DNA from: Gaiellasilicea sp963705515
GTDB taxonomy: Bacteria > Actinomycetota > Thermoleophilia > Gaiellales > Gaiellaceae
Assembly (NCBI GenBank): GCA_963705515.1
Contig: CAVPJV010000008.1
Location: forward strand, 496,001 to 560,000
DNA length: 64,000 bases
Reading direction: 5' to 3'
Shown here: one piece after another, positions 43,901 to 54,156 of the stretch
Layout: every line of letters starts with the position of its first letter
Position numbering within the stretch: the first letter of the stretch is position 1
Program-made: the position numbers and the translations under genes
The notes under the pieces: model-generated
What the model was told of the DNA's origin: nothing
The model's input: only the letters and a program-made list of their open reading frames with translations
Database searches by the model: none

Positions 43901-44125
43901 ATGCAGTGGCGTCCCGCTGTCGATCGAAGGAGCGTGGCCCCCGTCAAGCGCAAGTCGTGCACCAAGACCTGCTACGAGAGCGTGCGCGCCGCCGAGCAGG
44001 CGATCGCCGCGATGGCGCGGAAGTTCGGCGCCTTCACGTTCAAGCGGCCCTACCGCTGCGGCCGCTGCCGCGCCTTCCACATCACGAGCACGCCGCCGTT
44101 GAAGGGCAGGCGCAAGCAGTGGTGA
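43901..44125 (+). CDS. Small zinc-ribbon-like basic protein
   Basis: 74 aa from ATG 43901; GTG 43934 (63 aa, AAGGAG almost adjacent) is an alternative. The core KRKSCTKTCYESVRAAEQAI ... PYRCGRCRAFHITSTPP has two Cys pairs (CTKTC and CGRC) and a His, a likely zinc site, with a basic C-terminal RRKQW. May bind nucleic acid. No known function. Confidence 0.65.
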   Translation: MQWRPAVDRRSVAPVKRKSCTKTCYESVRAAEQAIAAMARKFGAFTFKRPYRCGRCRAFHITSTPPLKGRRKQW

Positions 44126-44253
44126 GTGCACGCTCTCGTTTCGTCGCGGAGCGCGTCCCGCGCGCCGCGACGCTCTCACAGTGGAGCGATTGATTCTGTT
44201 TCGGCACGAAGTCGTCGATCTCTCGTGACGACTCCCCGCGTAGCGTGGCCGGC

Positions 44254-44523
44254 ATGGGTGGTGGAACGACGAAAGCGGCGACTCCATGGGGCCCGGCGAC
44301 CCTCGTCGAGGAGCTACGGCTGCCGCAACAGTCAGGAGGGAAGCGCTTCGCTTCGCTCGTCCAGCTGCTCGAGGACGGGAACGGGGAGCGGCTCGTCCGC
44401 TTCGCGTACGCCACCGACGGGGTCGCACGCCGCGGTCCGGTGACGCTACGGCTCCGGGATCTCGAGCGCCTGCGCGCGGCGCTCGCGAAGCACCCCGGGC
44501 TCGAAGAGGTGCTGCGGCTCTGA
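44254..44523 (+). CDS. Conserved small protein of unknown function
   Basis: 89 aa from ATG 44254 (GTG 44245 adds three residues). Reads TPWGPATLVEELRLPQQ, RFASLVQLLEDGNGERLVRFAY and GPVTLRLRDLERLRAALAKHP, with the look of a compact alpha/beta protein. It resembles a family I associate with Thermoleophilia genomes, without assigned function. Convergent with purQ. Confidence 0.7.
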   Translation: MGGGTTKAATPWGPATLVEELRLPQQSGGKRFASLVQLLEDGNGERLVRFAYATDGVARRGPVTLRLRDLERLRAALAKHPGLEEVLRL

Positions 44524-44537
44524 CCGGTCTGGGTGCG

Positions 44538-45234
44538 TCAGGCAGGAGCGAGCGTGTGCTCGCGGGCGGCGTCGACGAGCGCCGCGAGCAGCAGCGCACC
44601 GTCGCCCGAGCCGAGCAGCGGGTCGACCGCATGCTCGGGATGCGGCATCAGGCCGAGGACGTTTCGCGCCTCGTTGCAGACTCCGGCGACGTCGCCCACC
44701 GAGCCGTTGCAGTCCTCCGCATACCGCAGCACCAGCTGGCCCGCTGCCTCGAGCTCCTCGTACAGCTCCTCGTCGCGCGTACCAGCAGCCCTCGCCGTGC
44801 TTGACCGGGATCGTCAGCTCCCGGCCCGGCTCGCAGCGCGCGGTGAAAGGAGTGTCGGCCCGCACGACGCGGAGTCGCACATCCCGGCAGACGAACTCGA
44901 GGTCGCGGTTGCGGCGCAGCACGCCCGGCAGGAGGCCGGCCTCGCAGAGGATCTGGAAGCCGTTGCAGATGCCGAGCACGGGGCCGCCCTCGGCTGCGAA
45001 CGCGCGGACTGCGTCCAGCACCGGGGCAAAGCGGGCGATCGCGCCACAGCGGAGGTAGTCGCCGTACGAGAAGCCGCCGGGCAGCACGACGGCTCCGGTT
45101 CCTCGCGGCAGCTCGGTCTCGGCGTGCCAGACGAGCTCGGCGTCGGCGCCGAGAGCACCCAGCGCCCAGGCGGCATCCCGGTCGTCGTTCGAGCCGGGAA
45201 AGACGAGCACTGCGACCTTCGGCCGGCCGTTCAC
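44538..45234 (-). pseudogene. purQ: Phosphoribosylformylglycinamidine synthase glutaminase subunit, frameshifted
   Basis: GTG 45234 overlaps the purS stop (GTGA). Class I glutaminase: VLVFPGSNDDRDAAWAL, VVLPGGFSYGDYLRCGAIA, LGICNGFQILCEAGLLPG (nucleophile Cys), PVKHGEGCWYA. There the frame slips by one base near 44778 (extra C). Removing it continues into DEELYEELEAAGQLVLRYAED and on to LGLMPHPEHAVDPLLGS with the catalytic His/Glu. As purS, purL and all neighbours are intact and the pathway needs PurQ, the insertion is most likely a sequence error. Confidence 0.88.
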
Positions 45235-45473
45235 GCGCCGTCCACCTCGATCTCGAAGCTCTCGATCAGCGGGTTCGCCAGCAGCTCCTGGCACATGCGC
45301 TCCACCTGGGTCTTCGCCTCCTGCGAGCTCGTGGCGTCGACCTCGAGATCGACGAGCCGTCCGACGCGAGCGCCGCCGACGGCGAAGCCGAGCTTGCGCA
45401 GCGATCCCTGCACCGCCTCCCCCTGCGGGTCGAGGATGCCCGCCTTGGGGCGGACGAGCACGGTCACCTTCAC
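45231..45473 (-). CDS. purS: Phosphoribosylformylglycinamidine synthase subunit PurS
   Basis: 80 aa, GTG start overlapping the purC stop. Small subunit that links PurL and PurQ: KVTVLVRPKAGILDPQGEAVQGSLRKLGF and VGRLVDLEVDA, then MCQELLANPLIESFEIEV. Typical length. Lies between purC and purQ in the order purB-purC-purS-purQ. Confidence 0.95.
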   Translation of the reverse strand: MKVTVLVRPKAGILDPQGEAVQGSLRKLGFAVGGARVGRLVDLEVDATSSQEAKTQVERMCQELLANPLIESFEIEVDGA

Positions 45474-46333
45474 CGCAGCACCGCCTGCGGGTCGGCGACG
45501 TAGGCATCGAAAGCGAGCCCTGTCAACAACTCGAACGCCTCGACATAGCGGGCTCGCGTCCCTGCGACGACGTCGGCGGGCACCTCCGGGCCGGGGTGGG
45601 TCTTGTCCCAGCCGAGGCTCTCGCAGTAGTCGCGGACGTACTGCTTGTCGTACGACGGCTGCGGGCCGCCGGGCGCGTACTCGTCGGCAGGCCAGAAGCG
45701 CGACGAGTCAGGGGTGAGCGCCTCGTCTCCAAGGATGAGCGTCCCAGCCCGGTCCAGCCCGAGCTCGAACTTGGTGTCCGCGAGGATGATCCCGCGCTCC
45801 TCCGCGTGCTTGGACGCGAACGCGTAGAGCGCCAGCGCCACCGCTTCGACCTCGGCCCAGCGGTCGGCGCCGACGAGCTCGGCCGCGGTCTCGGCGTCGA
45901 TGTTCTCGTCGTGGCCGGACGTGGCCTTCGTCGCCGGGGTGACGATCGGCTCCGGCAGCCGGTCGGACTCGACGAGCCCGGCGGGGAGGGCGTGCCCGCA
46001 GACCGACCCGGTCGCCCGATAGTCCTTCCAGCCAGAGCCGGAGAGGTAGCCGCGCACGACGACCTCGACGGGCAGCATCTCCAGGCGCCGGCACTCGAGC
46101 GAGCGGCCGTCGTCGCGGAGCGCCAGCAGGTGGTTGGGAACGATCTCGCGGGTGCGCGCGAACCAGAACGCCGACAGTCCGGTCAGAACGCGTCCCTTGT
46201 CGGGGATCTCGGTCGGCAGGATCACGTCGAAGGTCGAGATCCGGTCGGAGGCGACCAGCAGCAGGCGCTCGTCGTCGAGCGCGTAGAGCTCGCGCACCTT
46301 CCCGCTCGCGAGATGGACGGCGGCCTCAGGCAT
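45470..46333 (-). CDS. purC: SAICAR synthetase
   Basis: 287 aa from ATG 46333. Joins CAIR and aspartate. Motifs: LASGKVRELYALDDERLLLVASDRIS, FDVILPTEIPDKGRVLT, VEVVVRGYLSGSGW, GIILADTKFELG, and LTPDSSRFWP. It is the long eukaryote-like form seen in actinobacteria. It overlaps purB by eight bases. Confidence 0.95.
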   Translation of the reverse strand: MPEAAVHLASGKVRELYALDDERLLLVASDRISTFDVILPTEIPDKGRVLTGLSAFWFARTREIVPNHLLALRDDGRSLECRRLEMLPVEVVVRGYLSGSGWKDYRATGSVCGHALPAGLVESDRLPEPIVTPATKATSGHDENIDAETAAELVGADRWAEVEAVALALYAFASKHAEERGIILADTKFELGLDRAGTLILGDEALTPDSSRFWPADEYAPGGPQPSYDKQYVRDYCESLGWDKTHPGPEVPADVVAGTRARYVEAFELLTGLAFDAYVADPQAVLR

Positions 46334-47636
46334 GCACGTGCTCCTCGCGCAGCGCGCGCAGGCGGTCGAAGACGACGCCGGTGTTCCGCGTGTAGGCGCC
46401 GAGGTCGAAGACTGCGTCGAGATCGACGGCGTCCGCGATCTCGGCGTCGGCGCGCACGAGCTCCGGGAAGTCGAGCCCCTCGTCCCACGCCCGCATCGCG
46501 TGACGCTGCACGAGCCGATAGGCGTCGTCACGGGAACGGCCCGCTTCGACGAGCGCGAGCAGCAGCCGCTGGCTGAAGTAGAGGCGGTGGCTCGCGTCCA
46601 GGTTCTCACGCATCCGCTCGGTGCGGACGACGAGGCCTTCCAGCAGCCAGGCGAAGCGGTCGAGCATGTAGTCGACGGCGAGGAAGGCGTCCGGCAGGAC
46701 GACCCGCTCGGCCGAGGAGTGGGAGATGTCCCGCTCGTGCCAGAGCGCGACGTTCTCGAGGCCGACGACCGCGTATCCGCGCACGATCCGCGCGAGGCCG
46801 CAGATGCGCTCGGAGACGATCGGGTTGCGCTTGTGCGGCATCGCGGACGAGCCCTTCTGACCGCTGCCGAATGGCTCCTCCACCTCGCGCACCTCGGTGC
46901 GTGCGAGATGTCTCAGCTCGAGCGCGAATCGCTCCAGCGAGGCGGCGAGCAGGGCGAGCGCGTTCAGCACCTCGGCATGCCGGTCGCGCTGGAGGATCTG
47001 GGTCGAGCTGGGCGCGGGCTCGAGCCCGAGCCGCTCGCAGGCGATCCGCTCGACCTCGGGGTCGGCCGCCGAGTACGTGCCGACGGCGCCCGAGAGCTTC
47101 CCGACGCGCATCCCTTCGAGGGCGCGCGAGAGGCGGGCGCGATCCCGCTCGAGCGCGAACGCCCAGCCGGCGAGCTTGAGCCCGAACGTGGTCGGCTCGG
47201 CATGGACGCCGTGCGTGCGCCCGATCGTGACCGTGTCGCGATGCTCCTCCGCCCGGGCGATGACGGCGGCGAACGCCCGCTCGATGCCCTCGAGCACGAG
47301 TGCGCCGGCCTCCCGGATCTGCAGCGAGAGCGCAGTATCGAGTACGTCCGACGAGGTCAAGCCGTAGTGGAACCAGCGACCCTCCTCGCCCAGCTGCTCT
47401 GCGACCGCGTCGACGAACGCAGCGACGTCGTGGTGCGTGCGCGCCTCGATCTCCGCCACCCGCTCGGCGGTCGGCGGTACCGCCCGCGCCCGGATCGAGT
47501 CGACGGCCTCCTGCGGGACGACCCCCGTCTCCGCCCACCCGTCGAGTGCCGCCAGCTCGACCTCGAGCCAGCGGCGTAGCTTCGCCTCGTCCGACCAGAT
47601 CGCCGACATGGCCGGGCGGGAGTAGCGCGAAATCAC
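46326..47636 (-). CDS. purB: Adenylosuccinate lyase
   Basis: 436 aa, GTG start. Cleaves SAICAR and adenylosuccinate. Fumarase-superfamily blocks: HYGLTSSDVLDTALSLQ, GRTHGVHAEPTTFGLK (catalytic His) and the signature GSSAMPHKRNPIVSERI with the catalytic Ser loop. First gene of the purB-purC-purS-purQ run. Confidence 0.96.
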   Translation of the reverse strand: MISRYSRPAMSAIWSDEAKLRRWLEVELAALDGWAETGVVPQEAVDSIRARAVPPTAERVAEIEARTHHDVAAFVDAVAEQLGEEGRWFHYGLTSSDVLDTALSLQIREAGALVLEGIERAFAAVIARAEEHRDTVTIGRTHGVHAEPTTFGLKLAGWAFALERDRARLSRALEGMRVGKLSGAVGTYSAADPEVERIACERLGLEPAPSSTQILQRDRHAEVLNALALLAASLERFALELRHLARTEVREVEEPFGSGQKGSSAMPHKRNPIVSERICGLARIVRGYAVVGLENVALWHERDISHSSAERVVLPDAFLAVDYMLDRFAWLLEGLVVRTERMRENLDASHRLYFSQRLLLALVEAGRSRDDAYRLVQRHAMRAWDEGLDFPELVRADAEIADAVDLDAVFDLGAYTRNTGVVFDRLRALREEHVHA

Positions 47637-47677
47637 TCGAGCGAGTCTAGCGTCCCGCCCGGCCGATCGACCGTCGG

Positions 47678-48898
47678 TCAGCCCGGCGTGGCGGTCGCGT
47701 CCAGCGCGATGTCGCGCCGGTACTGCATCCCCTCGAAGCGAATTCGCCCGCAGCCCGCGTACGCAGACTCGCGGGCCTCGGCGATCGTCGCGCCCGTCCC
47801 CGTCACGCCGAGGATGCGGCCGCCGTTCGTGACCAGCTGATCGCCGTGCAGCGCCGTTCCGGCGTGAAAGACGATCGCACCCGTCGCCTCCGCTTCTTCG
47901 ATCCCCTCGATCGGCGTGCCGGCGTCCGACCGCTCCGGATAACCGCCGGCCGCGAGCACGACCGTCACCGCGGCGTCGTCGGAGACGCCGAGCTCGACCC
48001 CCTCGAGATCCCCTCCCGCCGCGGCGGCGAGCGCGCCGAGGAGGTCGCCGTCGAGGCGCGGCAGGATCGACTGCGTCTCCGGGTCGCCGAAACGCGCGTT
48101 GAACTCGAGCACCTTCGGCCCGGACTCCGTCAGCATCAGCCCGGCGAAGAGAACCCCGACGAACGGCGCGCCGCGGCGGGCCAGCTCCTCGACCACCGGC
48201 CGGTGGATCTGCTCCACGAGCTCTGCGACCTCGCTCGCGCCGAAGCCGGGGACAGGCGAGAACGAGCCCATCCCGCCCGTGTTCGGGCCTGTGTCGCCGT
48301 CGCCGATCCGCTTGAAGTCCTGCGCCGGTGCGAGGGGAACGACGTGATGCCCGTCGGAGAGCGCGAAGACGGAGATCTCGTCGCCGTCGAGCAGCTCCTC
48401 GATCACGATCGGGCCGTCGTAGGCCGCGGCCGCGCGCAGCCCCTCGTCGAGTTGCTCCGCGGTCTCGCAGATGAAGACGCCCTTGCCGGCGGCAAGGCCG
48501 TCCACCTTGACGACGCAGGGCGGCCGCGCGACCGCGAGCGCCTCGGCCGTCGGCACGCCGGCGGCGGCCATCACGTCCTTGGCGAAGCTCTTCGAGCCTT
48601 CGATCCGCGCGGCGGCCTGGCCCGGGCCGAAGACGGCGATCCCGTTGCGACGCAGCGCGTCGCCCACGCCGGCAACGAGCGGCGCTTCCGGCCCGATCAC
48701 CGCGAGGTCGACCTCGAGGCTGCGGGCGAGGTCCAGCAGCGTCTCGGCGTCGTCTGCCCGCACGGGATGGCAGTCGCCGAGCGCTGCGATCCCGGGATTC
48801 CCGGGCGCGGCGTGCAACCCGGTCAGACCGGGTGCCTGCGCCAGCTTCCGCGCGAGCGCATGCTCACGGCCGCCCGACCCAACAAGGAGCACCTTCAC
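47678..48898 (-). CDS. purD: Phosphoribosylamine-glycine ligase
   Basis: 406 aa, GTG start. ATP-grasp enzyme forming GAR: KVLLVGSGGREHALARKLA at the N-terminus, SKSFAKDVMAAAGVPTA, VVKVDGLAAGKGVF, DGDTGPNTGGMGSFSPVP, and LEFNARFGDPETQ. Located 41 bases upstream of purB on the same strand; may be in the same transcript. Divergent from the AEC transporter. Confidence 0.96.
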   Translation of the reverse strand: MKVLLVGSGGREHALARKLAQAPGLTGLHAAPGNPGIAALGDCHPVRADDAETLLDLARSLEVDLAVIGPEAPLVAGVGDALRRNGIAVFGPGQAAARIEGSKSFAKDVMAAAGVPTAEALAVARPPCVVKVDGLAAGKGVFICETAEQLDEGLRAAAAYDGPIVIEELLDGDEISVFALSDGHHVVPLAPAQDFKRIGDGDTGPNTGGMGSFSPVPGFGASEVAELVEQIHRPVVEELARRGAPFVGVLFAGLMLTESGPKVLEFNARFGDPETQSILPRLDGDLLGALAAAAGGDLEGVELGVSDDAAVTVVLAAGGYPERSDAGTPIEGIEEAEATGAIVFHAGTALHGDQLVTNGGRILGVTGTGATIAEARESAYAGCGRIRFEGMQYRRDIALDATATPG

Positions 48899-48989
48899 GG
48901 CGGCCGAGTCTACTCCCCGGGGTATCGCGCAGACCGTCGCGGCGCAATCCTCCCGCCGGATCTGCGGAGCGGCGCAGTAGCCTCAAGGA

Positions 48990-49898
48990 GTGCTCGCCGA
49001 GAGCCTCCTGCTGCTCGTCTTCCTCCTGCTCGGCGCGGCAGTCCAGCTCGCCGGCGCGCCGCCGCGACTGCGCGACGCCGTCTGGATCGCCTTCTTCTGG
49101 ACGTTCTCACCGGTGCTGGTCTTCGTCACGTTCTTCACCGTCGACCTCGACGAGGGCCTCGGTCGCGCACTCGCTGCTGCGATCCTCGCGAGCTGGCTCG
49201 TCGGGCTCGCCGGCTACGGCTACGCCCGGCTCGTCTCGAACGCGCGCGACGAGCGCGGGGCACTGACCCTCGCGGCGGGTTTCGGCAACACCGGCTTCGT
49301 CGGCTTCCCGCTCGCGCAGCTCGCCTATGGCGCCGACGGGCTCACGCTCGCCGTGCTCTACGACCGGCTCTCCTGGCTCGTGCCGGCCTCGTCGATCTCG
49401 ACGACGATCGCCCGGCTACACGGCCGGCGCGAGGTCGAGGTCTCGCGGCGGCACAGAGTGCGGGCGGTGCTCGCGAACCCGCCACTGCATGCGTTCTGGC
49501 TCGCCCTCGTCCTGCGCGCGGCCGGCGTCGACGTCCCGGGCACCGGCGCCGCGAAGGACGTCGTCGGCGCCGTGATCGGGCCCTACGGCTTCTTCCTGCT
49601 CGGCCTCTCGCTCACCTTCGTGCACGTGCCGCAGCCCCCTGAGGAGCTGCGCCGAGCGGTCGGCGCGGTCGCGATCCGGTTCGCCGGCGGGCCGCTGGCC
49701 CTGCTCGCGACGGGCCGACTCCTCGGGGCCGACGTGCCCGGCGTCTTCTACCTCCTCTCCGGGATGCCGAGCGCGTTCCACCTGCTGATCCTCGCGCGCG
49801 TCTACGAGGTGCGGCCGGCGCTGATGAACCGGATCGTCGTCGGGACGACCATCCCCGCGGTCGCGGCGGTCGTGCTCGTCGTCGGGATCGCGCGCTAG
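48990..49898 (+). CDS. AEC-family (auxin-efflux-like) transporter
   Basis: 302 aa, GTG start with AAGGA in front. About ten membrane helices; the conserved LAAGFGNTGFVGFPLAQLAYG with the central Asn/Gly and the C-terminal LLSGMPSAFHLLILARVYEV match the AEC/Mem_trans family, which moves organic acids or auxin-like compounds. Substrate unknown. Shares the short upstream region with purD. Confidence 0.87.
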   Translation: MLAESLLLLVFLLLGAAVQLAGAPPRLRDAVWIAFFWTFSPVLVFVTFFTVDLDEGLGRALAAAILASWLVGLAGYGYARLVSNARDERGALTLAAGFGNTGFVGFPLAQLAYGADGLTLAVLYDRLSWLVPASSISTTIARLHGRREVEVSRRHRVRAVLANPPLHAFWLALVLRAAGVDVPGTGAAKDVVGAVIGPYGFFLLGLSLTFVHVPQPPEELRRAVGAVAIRFAGGPLALLATGRLLGADVPGVFYLLSGMPSAFHLLILARVYEVRPALMNRIVVGTTIPAVAAVVLVVGIAR

Positions 49899-50277
49899 AC
49901 GACGCGTGCGAGCGCTTGGACAACCGCCAGGTCGAAGTGCGTGTCCTCGCAGCGGCGCAGCTCCGCGTTCACTCGGACGAGGGATTCGGTGACCGGGCCA
50001 TTCCATCACCCCTGCGGGGGATTGCCTGTACGGCCGCCGCGAGGACACTGCGAGCGGCGGCACAACGGGAGAGGGCGAGATCTGGGAGCTGTGGGCGCGA
50101 GGGCATTCGGTGACTGCTGGTGAACACGGGGGCGCTCGTCGCACAGGCGGTGGCGAGTGCGTGACCGGCAGGAGCGGGCGACGGATCGTTGCCCGGTTGC
50201 GGCCATCAGCCGATGCACGCGTTCCTGCAGTGGCTCGACCCTCTCCCGTCTACCCTCGCTGAGAGGTGATCGAGCGC
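49899..50277 (-). pseudogene. Non-coding stretch with a possible HD-GYP C-terminal remnant
   Basis: No complete gene. On the minus strand about 49897-49992 reads TESLVRVNAELRRCEDTHFD then LAVVQALARVV and stop, which resembles the last helix of HD-GYP domains. Upstream of it the frame dissolves. A near-identical 16-base direct repeat (CGAGGGATTCGGTGAC at 49978; with one extra C at 50098) frames about 105 bases that hold two small hairpins (CCCCTGCGGGGG; CCGCCGC / GCGGCGG). Confidence 0.35.
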
Positions 50278-51552
<1,275 letters not shown>

Positions 51553-51591
51553 CCTGCGATCATGCCCGAAGGAGTTCGGCGAAGTCCTCCT

Positions 51592-51801
51592 CTAGTGGAA
51601 TCGCACGCCGACAGGCTCGTCTGATGTCCGCACGACGCTGATCGGGTGCCCTCGCGTGCAGCAGGTGGCGGTGTGCTCGCGTTCGAGCTCGAGCCGTCCC
51701 TCCACCCGCGCGGCGAGATACCCGTGCTCGGCCGCGCACTCCTCGCAGACGACCGTGTACGACGTCGCCCGCGCTGCCAGCCAGACCTTCTGATCGATCA
51801 T
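51592..51801 (-). CDS. Small Cys-rich protein of unknown function
   Basis: 69 aa from ATG 51801 with AAAGGAG eight bases upstream, a strong ribosome site. The sequence has VVCEECAAEHGYLA and HTATCCTRGHPISVVR, so CxxC and CC...H could form a zinc site. Probably conserved in the lineage; function unknown. Confidence 0.65.
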   Translation of the reverse strand: MIDQKVWLAARATSYTVVCEECAAEHGYLAARVEGRLELEREHTATCCTRGHPISVVRTSDEPVGVRFH

Positions 51802-51844
51802 GCCCTGCTCTCCTTTCGACCCCTTCTCTCAGGCGGCGCTGCTC

Positions 51845-52561
51845 CTAGGCAGCCCCGAGCGCCCGGTAGTCGTTCGTTGGAGTCAGCCTCACCTCCTGAC
51901 ACAGCCGACGCAGGCGGCTTGCGATCGGCTTGCCGACGCGGTCGTCGAGCTCGCCGAGGGTCAGATTCGTGGTCACGATCGTCAGCGAGCGGGACGACTC
52001 GCGCTCGTTGACGAGGCTGTAGAGGCGGCCGCGCGACCAGTCGTCCGGCTTCTCGTTGCCGAGGTCGTCGAGCACCACGATCTTGAAGCCGCGCGGGAAG
52101 CTCCAGTGGATCTCCTCGCCGTCGAGCTGCTGGCTGCGCAGGTCGCGCAGGCGCTGCAGCCACGTCGGCACGTTGATGAAGAGGCTCGCCGATTCCTGCA
52201 TGTACGCGGCCTCGCGCAGGATCGCGATCGCGAGATGCGTCTTGCCGGCGCCGGGCGGGCCGTGCAGGAGCAGGCCGCGGCTCGGCCGCCGCCCCTGCCG
52301 AACCTCCTTCGAGAGGTTCATCGCCTGCGTCAGCGCATCGCCGGTTCCCGGGACGCGCCGGAAGGTCGCGAACGAGCAGTCGCGATAGGCGAGCGGCACG
52401 CCGGTGCGGACGAATCTGGCTGCGGCCTGGCTCTCGGCCTGCTCGACCTCCTCGGCCTGGCGGCACACTTCGCAGTAGCGGCTGCCCGGGAAGGTGAAGT
52501 GCAGCACCTTCACCTCGATCGTCTCGAAGGCGCAGCCGCACTTGAGACAGGTCGCTTTCAC
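51845..52561 (-). CDS. DnaC/DnaI-like helicase loader ATPase
   Basis: 238 aa, GTG start overlapping the dnaB stop (GTGA). N-terminal Cys cluster (CLKCGCAFE ... SRYCEVC, a zinc finger) and an AAA+ domain with Walker A LLLHGPPGAGKTHLA, Walker B IVVLDDLG, sensor TIVTTNLT and the arginine region SRLRRLC. Direct coupling to dnaB suggests it loads or modulates the replicative helicase. Confidence 0.88.
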   Translation of the reverse strand: MKATCLKCGCAFETIEVKVLHFTFPGSRYCEVCRQAEEVEQAESQAAARFVRTGVPLAYRDCSFATFRRVPGTGDALTQAMNLSKEVRQGRRPSRGLLLHGPPGAGKTHLAIAILREAAYMQESASLFINVPTWLQRLRDLRSQQLDGEEIHWSFPRGFKIVVLDDLGNEKPDDWSRGRLYSLVNERESSRSLTIVTTNLTLGELDDRVGKPIASRLRRLCQEVRLTPTNDYRALGAA

Positions 52562-53931
52562 GCGGCGCGGTGGTCGGAGAACTTCGCGTAGCGCTTGACG
52601 AAGTTGAGCTTGATCGTCTCGGTCGGCCCGTTGCGGTGCTTGGCGACGTGCACCTCGGCGAGCCCCTGGTGCTCCGACTCCTCGCCGTTGTAGTACTCGT
52701 CGCGGTAGATGAACATGACGAGGTCGGCGTCCTGCTCGATGCTGCCGCTCTCGCGCAGGTCGGAGAGGACCGGCCGCTTGTCGGTGCGCTGCTCGACCGC
52801 GCGCGAGAGCTGCGAGAGCGCGATGATCGGCACGTCCAGGTCCTTGGCGAGCGCCTTCAGGCCGCGGGAGAGGGACGACACCTCCTGCAGCCGGCTCTCG
52901 ACGCTGCCGCCCATCGCCATCAGCTGCAGGTAGTCGACGATGATCATGCCGAGGTTCGGCTCACGCCTCTTCAGCGTCTGGGCGCGGGAGCGGAGCTCGA
53001 ACAGGGTGAGCCCGGGCGTGTCGTCGAGGAACATCGGCACCTGCTCGAGCGTCGCGCACGCCTTCGAGAGCCGCGACCAGTCCTCCTCGGCGAGCTTCCC
53101 CGTCCGGATCTTGTGCGAGTCGATCTTCCCCTCGAGGCAGATCAGCCGCTGCGTCACCTCCTGCTTCGACATCTCGAGCGTGAAGAAGGCGCACGGCGTG
53201 CCCGTGCGGACGACGTTGGCGGCGATGCTGATCCCGAGCGCGCTCTTCCCCATCGAGGGACGGGCGGCGAGGATGATCAGGTTGCCGGGCTGGAAGCCGG
53301 CCGTGACGGCGTCGAGCTCGGAGAACCCGCTCGAGATGCCCGTCACGGACGCGCCCTGCTCGTAGAGGTGGCTGACCCGCTCGAACGTCTCGACGAGCGC
53401 CTCCTTGAGCGAGCGCAGCTCCCCCGGGCTGCCGGCCTGGCTGACCTCGAACAGGGCCTGCTCGGCCTGTGAGATCAGGTGGTTCGTCTCGTCGCCCCGG
53501 TCGACCGCGAGCCTCGTGATCTCCCGGCCGGCGTCCGCGAGCCGGCGGATCAGTGCATGGTCGCGGACGATCAGCGCGTAGTGGGCGGCGTTCCCGGCCG
53601 CGGACGCCCAGGCGGCGATCTCGTGGATCTTGGCGCGCCCGCCGACGAGCTCGAGCTGGCCCTCCTCCTCGAGCTTTGCGGTGACGGTGATCGCGTCGAC
53701 CGGCTCGCCGCGCTCGAAGAGGCCGCGCGCGATGTCGAAGATGACGCCGTGCGTGCGCCGGTAGAAGTCGGACGCCTTCAGGTGCTCGCTCACGGCCGCG
53801 ATCGCGGTCGGGGCGAGCAGCATCGCGCTCAGCACCGACATCTCGGCATCGAGGTCGTGCGAGGGGACGTGGGGAGGCTGCGCCCCGGCCGGGGGCATGG
53901 TTGTAACCTGGCTGGCGGCGACCTGAGCCAT
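52558..53931 (-). CDS. dnaB: Replicative DNA helicase
   Basis: 457 aa from ATG 53931. N-terminal DnaB domain (DLDAEMSVLSAMLL, FYRRTHGVIFDIARGLFERGEPVD) and RecA-like domain with Walker A ARPSMGKSALG, FFTLEMSKQE, Walker B MIIVDYLQLM, and LSQLSRAVEQR, SGSIEQDADLVMFIYRDEYY. No intein. Downstream of rplI after a palindromic hairpin, and coupled to the loader gene. Confidence 0.96.
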   Translation of the reverse strand: MAQVAASQVTTMPPAGAQPPHVPSHDLDAEMSVLSAMLLAPTAIAAVSEHLKASDFYRRTHGVIFDIARGLFERGEPVDAITVTAKLEEEGQLELVGGRAKIHEIAAWASAAGNAAHYALIVRDHALIRRLADAGREITRLAVDRGDETNHLISQAEQALFEVSQAGSPGELRSLKEALVETFERVSHLYEQGASVTGISSGFSELDAVTAGFQPGNLIILAARPSMGKSALGISIAANVVRTGTPCAFFTLEMSKQEVTQRLICLEGKIDSHKIRTGKLAEEDWSRLSKACATLEQVPMFLDDTPGLTLFELRSRAQTLKRREPNLGMIIVDYLQLMAMGGSVESRLQEVSSLSRGLKALAKDLDVPIIALSQLSRAVEQRTDKRPVLSDLRESGSIEQDADLVMFIYRDEYYNGEESEHQGLAEVHVAKHRNGPTETIKLNFVKRYAKFSDHRAA

Positions 53932-54113
53932 GGTCCCATTCAAGCCGCAGCGGCGGACGGCCTCAACGGCTGGGGATCCACAGGCGGCTGTGGGAAGTGG
54001 ACGACGGCGATCTGCAGGGGAAAGAGAACTCGTGTTCGTTCGGTTCTCCACCGGAATCGCGGCCCGGCGCCACCACTGTCCACAACAGCCGTGGCCGCTT
54101 AGAGCGGAAAGTT

Positions 54114-54149
54114 CACAGCGCGCTCCACAGGGCTGTGGAGCGCGCTGTG
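54114..54149 (-). terminator. 17-bp perfect palindrome after rplI, probable terminator/attenuator
   Basis: 54114-54130 (CACAGCGCGCTCCACAG) is the exact reverse complement of 54133-54149, leaving two central bases. On the minus strand it lies eight bases after the rplI stop and 180 bases before dnaB. As RNA it forms a very stable stem. It also repeats the TCCACA/TGTGGA words seen several times in this gap. Confidence 0.65.
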
Positions 54150-54156
54150 GACGGGC

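Noticed and set aside
47637..47677. Purine riboswitch in front of pur genes
   Set aside because: Gaps in front of purB, purD, purF, purM and purL are too short or show no riboswitch core.
49941..50123. 60-codon plus-strand frame in the purA/AEC gap
   Set aside because: Low-complexity Arg/Gly composition, no ribosome site and no similarity to a known family.
53932..54156. Chromosomal origin at the TCCACA-rich gap
   Set aside because: No dnaA, dnaN or AT-rich unwinding region; only one word is within one base of the DnaA box.
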